A stretch of 64,000 bases of DNA from Sanderia malayensis. Taxonomy: Eukaryota > Cnidaria > Scyphozoa > Semaeostomeae > Pelagiidae. Location: NCBI GenBank assembly GCA_013076295.1, contig RQOL01000959.1, positions 1 to 64,000 on the forward strand, written 5' to 3'. Shown here in pieces: positions 51,101 through 64,000 of the stretch. The notes under the pieces were generated by a model, which was not told the DNA's origin, did not search any database, and worked only from the letters and a program-made list of their open reading frames with translations. Each line of letters opens with the position of its first letter. Position 1 is the first letter of the stretch. A program made the translations under genes and the position numbers.

Positions 51101-52454
51101 TATAATACTTTCCACATGTGGTTAATTTGAGACCATCAATACAAGTTACCTGCTTAGCTTCATTGTCTTTTTGCTTTGCAACAATGTCAAATGTTTGATT
51201 ACACTCTGCAGTTTGTACCGTAATGTTTTCCTGCATGTAGGCCTCATGTTCACAAAACGACTTTGTTGTATTGGAGATTTGTTTTGAGACATCATCTGGC
51301 ATTCCATAAACGTCAACTTCAACTACTTTTAGAGTACTGAAACAAAATATTCTCAAAATAACACAAACCGAGCATTACTATGATCACAGCCAAATTAAAC
51401 AATCCAATTTTGAGTTGTGGGGATAAAAATCCAAACAACTCAAAGCCTTAATCACTCTAGCATTTGCTGACTTTAAAGCCTGGTTTCCATATAGTCATTG
51501 AGGGTTGCTGGGGGTTGCTGAAAGGATTAAAAATCACACAGAGACATTGTCAAAAGTTGATTTTAATCCTTTGAGCGACCCTCAACGACTATATGGAAAC
51601 CAGGCTAACTGTCCCCTGCCTGAAAACATGAGGTACCTTTAATGTAACTCAGACCTTCATGCTAACTCAAACCATTTTATCTGGTCCATTGGTAAGTCAA
51701 TGTATTTATATGGAGCATTATGTATTTACACTGTGGCCTAGTGAACATGCTTTTAGAAACAATACAGATATCGCTTGCTTGTTTTGAAAGCTGCACTGTA
51801 CTGTAAGGCTAGCACACCTCACGTATATCAATTTAGAATGACACATACCTTTTCTCAGCTGCTAAGCTGGATTGATTTCCATCAACACTTTGAAATTTGG
51901 TAGCTGCGCGTGTAACTCTCTGAGATTGCCTGACAGGCCTAGATGGTGGCGCATTAGCTTTTGATTGAGCTCTTGTACTTCTTGACGTTCTTGGCTTCTT
52001 CTCTCGAGAATTTCTTTTCAATTTTCTAGGCTTCTTTGCCTCTTCTATCACAACTGGCTTTTCTTTGTTGCTTTTTTCTTGCTCTACTTTTCGCTTTTTC
52101 AAATTGGGTGGTTTCGTATTCCACCATCCTGATGCTTCACTGGAAAACGTATATACAGAAATATATGATTTTACGTTGATAAATTGAAAAAGCAATGTTG
52201 TGGCCTGAGGTCAGGGAAGAAGGGACATACACAATATCTGTAAAACGAGCAAGTTCTTTAAAATACACAGACACTCTTTCGCCATTGAAATAACTTGAAG
52301 ATGCTTATTCTATAAATACATACGCCTCAGCTTGGGCAGACGCAAGCGTATCGTAGAGCCATTGAAAATTCCTATCAACTTGCGAAACGATGTCGTTCAG
52401 TTTCTCTTCTTGAAGGTTCCACGCCTTCAGGATAATCTGATCAACTGCATTCAT
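48197..52454 (-). CDS. INCENP: Inner centromere protein INCENP, 941 aa, eight exons
   Basis: INCENP is the scaffold of the chromosomal passenger complex and binds and activates Aurora B. Exons in transcript order: 52324-52454, 51849-52139, 51150-51336, 50081-50827, 49895-49972, 49702-49788, 49483-49592, 48197-49391. The total is 2826 bp in one frame. The N-terminus (MNAVDQIILKAWNLQEEKLN...) is short and helical, fitting the segment that binds Survivin and Borealin at the centromere. Then comes a basic, Ser/Pro-rich disordered middle with many SP/TP sites. Exons 7-8 encode a very long Glu/Arg/Lys-rich stretch, the single alpha-helix/microtubule-binding region. The C-terminus is a clear IN-box: DDSTDDDEDP, VPNWAKG, then KRTSSACW with the TSS motif that Aurora B phosphorylates. 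Exons 5 and 6 encode similar short segments ending in a hydrophobic-x-x-IK motif. Length is close to human INCENP (about 918 aa). Confidence 0.93.
51477..51606. mobile_element. Short inverted-repeat element in INCENP intron 2
   Basis: About 130 bp bounded by AGCCTGGTTTCCATATAGTC and its inverted copy, each followed inward by a second matched block (TTGAGGGTTGCT on the left, its near reverse complement on the right). No coding capacity. It is probably a MITE. The target-site duplication is unclear. Confidence 0.65.
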
Positions 52455-54552
52455 TTCTTATTTTGTCCTTCAAAGCAGAAATGCCAATATTCTGAAATTA
52501 AGAACTCTATCCTACGTCCAGGAAACAGTTAAACTCGAATTTCTAGACGTTGTAAACAGAAAACAGAAGTATTTTTCACAAAATAATATTTTTAACCGCC
52601 ACGATGCAAAGGCCTGATCAAAAACTTGAACGCCGTCCTTCTCCGCAGGAGTGACCAATCAGCAAGCGGATTTTCTTGACAGGGCACCCAAAGCTTTATT
52701 TACTTTATTTTTAATTATATTTTGACTCAAATCTGAATGAAAGGTAAAATAAAAACAAAAAAGTGAAATAAATCATTGTTATACTTATACATCCTTGCAT
52801 AGGCAATTGAATTGCCACCTTAGCAGCACCATAGATTATTTAGTATTGCACTGCCATTTAACTGCACGCATCTGTGCCCCCTCAACTTTTAAATGCTCTC
52901 GATAACTCAGCCCACCTTGTTATACCTAAAACTGCAACATCAAGCATAATTTACCTTCAACTCATTCTTCTACACGGGTATATCCATCCATATCTGCAAA
53001 ATCAATATTTTCTGCTTGCCGTAATGCTATGCGTTTTAGCATTGCCTGTTTGGTGCAAATTTCCTGTCGAACTCCACGAGATCCAGAAAGCTGTTGTTGT
53101 TGTCACACAATGCAAAATCTCAGATTCTGTTTTTTTGACTGTGTTTCGGGTATTATACATTTCTGTATCATAATTATCACATATTTGGACATTTTAACCC
53201 ATCAAATTATATCAAACCATATAATTTTATCACAATTTTTAACATAATTTCATAATTAGAAGTTAAAAGATACCAGGTCCTGTTTATGAAGCTTATCCAA
53301 ATCAATTAAGGTATTAATTTAATCGACATGTTCCACGTCATATATACAGTATTTTATTTACGATGAATTTAACATAAATTACATCACATAGAATTTAAGC
53401 ACTCAGAAGATAGCTTCCAACTGATATAAAAATATTTTAAAATTGTTTCACGCAAGGCACTATGTTACAGTTTATTCCCAGTGCAAGATCTCACAGTAAT
53501 TAGCAAATTTATAGGCTTAAGTTTATTCATATTCAGTCATTAATTAACACAATCAATACAGCAAACAGATTTCATAGTTTATTATAATGTATTAAAGGTT
53601 TTATTTTACTTTAGTGTCTCTAGACAAAACTCTCTAGGTGGGCAGTTTGAATTTCATTTGATACTGTTTCGACCGTCATTTCTTTTACGTTAGACCAAAC
53701 TTCAACATCTGGAGACAATTGTACATCCTAAAAATACACGGACGACAATAATTCACTTAATTTCTGCTATATGAAGATTACAAAAATATGATATTTCTTA
53801 ACAGAGCTCTAAAATAAAGATAGTTATATTGAATATATGACAAAAATATGCGACTGTAAAAATAAACCCCAATTTTGACTAGCGATGCAAAATCTTAATT
53901 GGCATGGCTGTATTTAGTTGCAATGTTATTTCAGTAGCCACTTGGGGGTTAAAACGCCATGGTATATACATTACATAACATCTTACGGCAACACCACAGC
54001 CATGCTTTAACAGTCTTGGGGTGAGCTATATGTCCAAAAAGTGTTCGAAAGACCCATTGGAATTACTAAACTCTATTAAAAAACTCTTACATATAATCAC
54101 ATTACACAGGAATCAATCACATTGAATATTCTTCTGAATGGTATCTGGATAAATTTGCAACGATTTCACCCAACATACCAGTATATAACAAGTAGTAATA
54201 AACAAAGTATTTATGTTACAATGCAAAGAAAACAATGCTGTTTCTTTGAGCTTGGCATTCAATCACTTAGCAAGCGTCCTTATGTACAGAAATGCTAATA
54301 ACTTCAACATGCGGCGAAATTCATATTAATGAGCTAAAGTTACTTCAAAATGACACTTAACTTAGCACCATCTGGACAGTTCCCGTGTTAATGAATCCTC
54401 ATTAATTGGAATATAAGTCTCATTTGTGGAAACCCTGGATGCATGAGACGCATCGAGGCCTAACTGTACTTCTTCAAGTTGGATTTCGGATATGACAAAC
54501 CTCAGATGAGACTAATGTATATCGTTGGTTATAAAAACAAATACGTTGTGAA
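52455..54552. other. Intergenic region between INCENP and USP6NL
   Basis: Mostly AT-rich sequence with no convincing gene. The INCENP promoter should be just right of 52454. A small acceptor-plus-open-frame segment on the minus strand (53620-53727) is listed separately. Open frames at 52874-53247 (+) show no features of a real protein. Confidence 0.5.
53620..53727 (-). other. Candidate unassigned terminal exon
   Basis: On the minus strand a good acceptor (GTGTATTTTTAG) is followed by 108 bases open in phase 0, reading DVQLSPDVEVWSNVKEMTVE and on to ESFV then TAG. AATAAA hexamers follow within about 50 bases. The residue composition looks protein-like. No upstream exon was found between it and the USP6NL stop at 54821, so it would need to be an alternative 3' exon of USP6NL or part of an unrecognised gene. 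It may be chance. Confidence 0.25.
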
Positions 54553-54726
54553 ACCGAATTCAGATTATACTTGCATCATGAAACGGTTCATCAAGGGTCC
54601 AAGATGATCAACCGAATTTAGATTATACTTGCATCATGAAACGGTTCATCGAGGGTCGAAGGTGATAAACCGAATTTAGATTATACTTGCATCATGAAAC
54701 GGTTCATCAAGGGTCCAAGGTGATGA
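54553..54726. repeat. Three tandem copies of a 58-bp repeat
   Basis: Units begin ACCGAATT at 54553, 54611 and 54669 and contain ATTATACTTGCATCATGAAA and GGTTCATC in each. They differ by only a few bases. They lie about 95-270 bases beyond the USP6NL stop codon, so they may be within its 3' UTR. Confidence 0.85.
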
Positions 54727-54820
54727 GTCCGTTATATCACAGAGAGGTTTGTTATTTTAGGCGACTCTTTACATTAAATTTTCTATTCTACTCTATTATA
54801 ATTACATTTTAAAGTGGCAT

Positions 54821-60317
<5,497 letters not shown>

Positions 60318-61442
60318 TTCGTCTACTTTAATAGCGGCAACTGATGATGTATCTGAAATTAAATTGATAATAAATAAGCTCGCAACTTGCTATGCTTCCG
60401 CCACATCCTTCGGCCATTGCCAGAAAGAAACAAAAAAAGCGACCAGGATGATGGGTCCCTTACTCGTTAAATTTCGTCATGTCATTTCAATATTGGATGG
60501 AGCTTTTAATGTGTGCACACTCAGTCGTATTTCATATGATCCAAAATAGCCTTGTTTTGCATTACAAAATTTCTTCCCTTCACAAACATCCACTTGGAAA
60601 AGACAAAACAGCAAATTAATTGGTTCTGAGTGGTCAGTATTAAAAGAGGAGAAATATATACTTCCATGAGATCAGTCCATGACCAAGATCCTCACCACGT
60701 TACATTACAAGCATTCCATTCCACATGACCACTTCCTTAATTCGTCTCTTGGGTTGGTTTGCAGCAAGATAACACAAGAGAACTTATGATATTTATTTTC
60801 CTGTTATGTCTCTTATGCTTTCTTGGTTGAAGCTAATGTTAGTTTTTAAAAGCGCTGCATTTGAGCAAGACCCCAACTGTAAATAAAACACCCCAATCAA
60901 ATAAGCTTCAGCGAAAAATGATATGTTTACAAGGAGAGAGTATACATTCCCTCTCGAAATACTAGTCAAATTAATCCCAAAATAAACTATTTCGTCTCAT
61001 GACGACATTTGAAGAAGTTTCATTCAGAAAAGAAAGAAAATATGATATCAATTAATTATATATTTGCATGAGAAAGGTGCATAAGTTATTTATACCCAAA
61101 AGTGATTCATCCTTGTAAAAGATGAAATTACATTTTGAGTCTCTTAATTCGATGTAATAACAAAGTAAACCTACTCTTCCAAAGTCATTCCTTACGATAT
61201 AAAAACGTAATTACTACGATAATGTCAAGAGAAGATCTTGAATCATTTATGTACAAAATTATTTCAAATTTACAAGCGAGCTCATACGAACAATTATGAT
61301 CAATGAAAATAACTTTGTTTTAAATGTGCATGCAGTATATGAAATGTTTACAAGACAGCAGTATTCATACGATATATCATAAGCACGCTTAACCATTTGA
61401 AGTTTCTCATTAAACGGCATTGTCAATTTCAGACGTGGTTTG
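60318..61442. other. Region between the USP6NL start and the CRD gene stop
   Basis: No gene is seen. The left part should hold USP6NL 5' UTR and promoter. The right part, from about 61000, is the likely 3' UTR of the CRD gene on the minus strand. The open frames at 60364-60549 and 61259-61519 lack any supporting feature; the latter is an out-of-frame overlap with the CRD gene end. Confidence 0.5.
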
Positions 61443-63968
61443 TCATAGCTGAGCAAGTTGCTTCGCAATTTTCGACTTTTTGTCCCAGTGCAATCGGTTA
61501 CCCCCAGTACAGCATTCATTAGTGCATTCGGGAAGACAAGTCCTTGGGCAATCTCCCGGGCAGGTTAATGGTTGCGGAGGGGGTGGAGGAGGTGGTGGAG
61601 GCATTGGAGCAGGTGGTGGAGGTGGTGGGGCAGCACTGCAGCAACTTGGTTGACATTGAGGAGCACACTGTGGTGAGCATGACGCTCCACAACTAGGCTG
61701 ACCCATCATCATAGGTGGTGGCATCATCATAGCTTGAGGAGGTGGAGGCATCATATTTGCCTGACAGCAACTGGGCTGGCACGCTGGAGCACACTGTTGG
61801 GGACAAGCTGGACCACATTGAGATGGAGGTGCAGGCATCATAGCTGGCATTGGTGGAGGCATGGGTGGAAGCATTGGTGGCGGTGGTGCACTGCAACAAC
61901 TTGGTTGACACCGAGGAGCACACTGTTGGGGACAAGCTGGGCCGCACTGAGAAGGAGGTGCAGGCATCATAGCTGGCATCGGTGGAGGCATGGGTGGAAG
62001 CATTGGTGGTGGTGGGGCACTGCAACAACTTGGTTGACATCGAGGAGCACACTGTTGGGGACAAGCTGGACCACACTGAGAAGGAGGTGCAGGCATCATA
62101 GCTGGCATTGGTGGAGGCATGGGTGGAAGCATTGGTGGTGGTGGTGCGCTGCAACAGCTTGGTTGACATCGAGGAGCACACTGTTGGGGACAAGCTGGAC
62201 CGCACTGAGATGGAGGTGCAGACATCATAGCTGGCATTGGTGGAGGCATGGGCGGAAGCATTGGTGGTGGTGGTGCGCTACAGCAACTTGGTTGACATCG
62301 AGGAGCACACTGTTGGGGGCAGGCTGGACCACATTGTGAAGGCAGTGGAGGCATCATAGGTGGAAGCATTGGTGGTGGCATTGGAGTTGCTTGGCAGCAA
62401 CTTGGCTGACAAGCAGGAGCACAAGATGGGGCACAGGTCATCCCACAGGGTGGTGGAGATGGTGGAGGTGGTGGAGGTGGTGGAGGGGCTGGCAATGTAA
62501 CTTCCATTGGTTTTAGCCATACGTGGATAGGAGCTGAAGGCGGTGCAGCACAGCATTGAGGAGTGCAATGTGGGGCACATTGTGGCGCACACTGACCTGG
62601 GCAAGTAGGCATTGGTGGAGGAATCGCTGGCATTGGTGGAGGCATAGGTGGCTGAGCACAACAGCTGGGCTTGCACTGAGGAGCACAAGTCAAAGGACAC
62701 TGACCTCCGCATGGCGAAGGCATTTGTGGAGGCATCATAACAGGCTGTGGAGGCATCATTGGTGGTGCTGGCTGTGGTACTGGGGGAGGCATTGACGTGC
62801 AACAGCTAGGAGAGCACTGTGGGGCACATTGGGCAGAGCACGCCAGTCCACATGGTGATGGAATTCTTGGCATCTGCTGTTGTTGTGGTAGTGGTGGTGG
62901 CATCATTGGCATTGTAGGCACTGGCATTGAACTGCAGCAGCTTTGACTACATTGCTGAGGGGCACATTGTGGAGCACATTGAGGTCCGCATGGCATTTGC
63001 TGTGGTGGTGCAAGGGCCTGCATCTGAGGAGGAGGTGACATTGGCATTGCCGAGCAGCAGGCACTGTTGCACTGTTGAGGGGCACACTGTGGTGAGCATG
63101 TTGGTCCACAAGGCATTATGGATGCCGCCTGTGCAGATGCACAGCATTGTTGGGAACAGCTTGGAGCACATGACTGGGGACAGCTCTGACCACATTGGCT
63201 GTACGGCGTGACTGGTGGAAATATCTGCTGGGTGGGCGTGTTTGTCCTTCCCTGGAAGCCTGGAACACAGCAACGGAAATCGCATTGTGGCATACACGTG
63301 TGAGCACACTGTGGATCGCAGAATCCTGGATGTTTGGCAGCTTTGGATTTCTTCTTTCGACTTGATTTTTTAATTTTTGATCCTTGAAACAGCATAGGAA
63401 AGTATTAGCTTGATATTGGCAAAAGGTTTTAAAAAATTTGTCTGGTTCATATTTTGTGCTTAAGTTTAACATAAAGGACGACGAATAAACTGATACTTAC
63501 GAACATCGGCAAAAGATAATGGCTGTGGGATTTGATATCTTTTTTCGTTATCTGGAAATATATATTTATCCTTTAAGAATTCTCTCTGAGTGAATAATTA
63601 TTAGAGTTTAGCTAAGGTTAAAAATTGTGGCATTATTAGCTTCAACGTAAACATTTTAGTAACAACAGTCAGGGTTAAAAATCACTGCTCTGAAAAACGT
63701 ATCGAATGTTTTGCAATATTACTTTGTAAAACACAGCTAACACAGCAAGCTACTAACCTTTCTCTGTCTTCTTGCCAAAGACTCTTTTCGGCCCTAGAAT
63801 ATAAAAATTGTCACAATGCATAAGCTCGTAGATATTTTTTTACGTGACTCGCGATACAGATTTCCAACATAAGTTTAAAATTAGAAGATGAGCTGATTAA
63901 TGCAATGTCACCTTTCGAAGGTTTACCCCTTGAGCTCTTCTTTGAAAGTTTCGAGTTTGAACCGCCGC
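61443..63968 (-). CDS. Polyproline protein with 15 minicollagen-type cysteine-rich domains (5' end outside the window)
   Basis: Likely a structural nematocyst protein. Visible exons in transcript order: 63912-63968, 63758-63793, 63501-63551, 61443-63382, all joining in frame. The upstream part is Lys/Arg/Ser-rich (SKLSKKSSRGK, KIKKSSRKKK) and no signal peptide is inside the window. The big exon has 15 modules C-x3-C-x3-C-x3-C-x3-CC, the minicollagen CRD pattern, first CDPQC...DFRCC and last CPGDC...TNECC. Modules 3 and 4 have one extra residue in the third spacer. Linkers are Pro/Met-rich, with uninterrupted polyproline before modules 8 and 15. There is no Gly-X-Y collagen stretch, unlike true minicollagens. 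In minicollagens these domains switch from intra- to intermolecular disulfides as the capsule wall hardens; the same use here is inferred. The C-terminus after the last CRD is a short basic tail ending KQLAQL. Confidence 0.85.
61818..62333. repeat. Four tandem 129-bp units inside the CRD gene
   Basis: Each unit encodes one 18-residue CRD (CGPACPQQCAPRCQPSCC) plus a 25-residue Pro/Met linker. The four units are nearly identical in DNA as well as protein, and a variant fifth CRD (APAC instead of APRC) follows. This is a recent internal amplification. Open frames read on the plus strand through it are by-products of the repeat. Confidence 0.9.
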
Positions 63969-64000
63969 CTACAATCAAATAAATTGTGGATATCAGACCT

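Noticed and set aside
61734..62339. Open frame on the plus strand, 201 aa, Trp/Arg/His-rich
   Set aside because: It is the antisense reading of the 129-bp CRD repeat, periodic and with no protein-like features.
61443..63382. Interpretation as a keratin-associated or metallothionein-like protein
   Set aside because: The strict C-x3-C-x3-C-x3-C-x3-CC spacing with proline linkers matches the minicollagen CRD better than either of those families.

Overview
The window is genomic DNA from a multicellular animal, with spliced genes, AT-rich introns and many short inverted-repeat transposons. It is most likely a cnidarian. The last gene on the right encodes a protein with 15 modules of the pattern C-x3-C-x3-C-x3-C-x3-CC, the cysteine-rich domain (CRD) of minicollagens, which is a hallmark of nematocyst wall proteins. 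Base composition is less AT-extreme than Hydra, so an anthozoan (sea anemone or coral) is my guess. The sequence does not settle this.

Region 1 (1-45549, + strand) is a tandem array of four paralogous genes, A to D, with a unit length of about 12-13 kb. A lacks its first three coding exons because the window starts inside intron 3. B, C and D are complete. I rebuilt each from splice sites: 18 coding exons, the same intron phases in every copy, frame preserved throughout, giving 1641, 1636 and 1633 residues for B, C and D. Each complete copy starts with a signal peptide followed at once by an R-x-K-R furin-type site. The mature protein has cysteines in the same places in all copies and coiled-coil-like segments toward the C-terminus. 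I do not recognise the family. A, B and C are very similar. D is clearly diverged but carries patches almost identical to the others, introns included, which points to gene conversion. The spacers share a conserved block that looks like a promoter plus a 5' untranslated exon.

Region 2 (47000-60317) holds three conserved eukaryotic genes. A two-exon G-protein gamma subunit (+, 73 aa, C-terminal CVLV) lies tail-to-tail with INCENP (-, 8 exons, 941 aa), the scaffold of the Aurora B chromosomal passenger complex. Next is a USP6NL/RN-tre-type Rab GTPase-activating protein (-, 13 exons, 812 aa) with both catalytic fingers of the TBC domain and one GC-AG intron.

Region 3 (61443-63968, - strand, running off the right edge) is the 3' part of the CRD/polyproline gene. 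It has 15 minicollagen-type CRDs joined by Pro/Met linkers and no collagen Gly-X-Y stretch. Part of it was made by a 129-bp tandem duplication.

Several non-autonomous inverted-repeat elements sit in introns and spacers, including two that probably belong to one family (B intron 10 and a USP6NL intron). The least explained and most novel-looking content is the four-gene secreted-protein array. The 15-CRD protein comes second.
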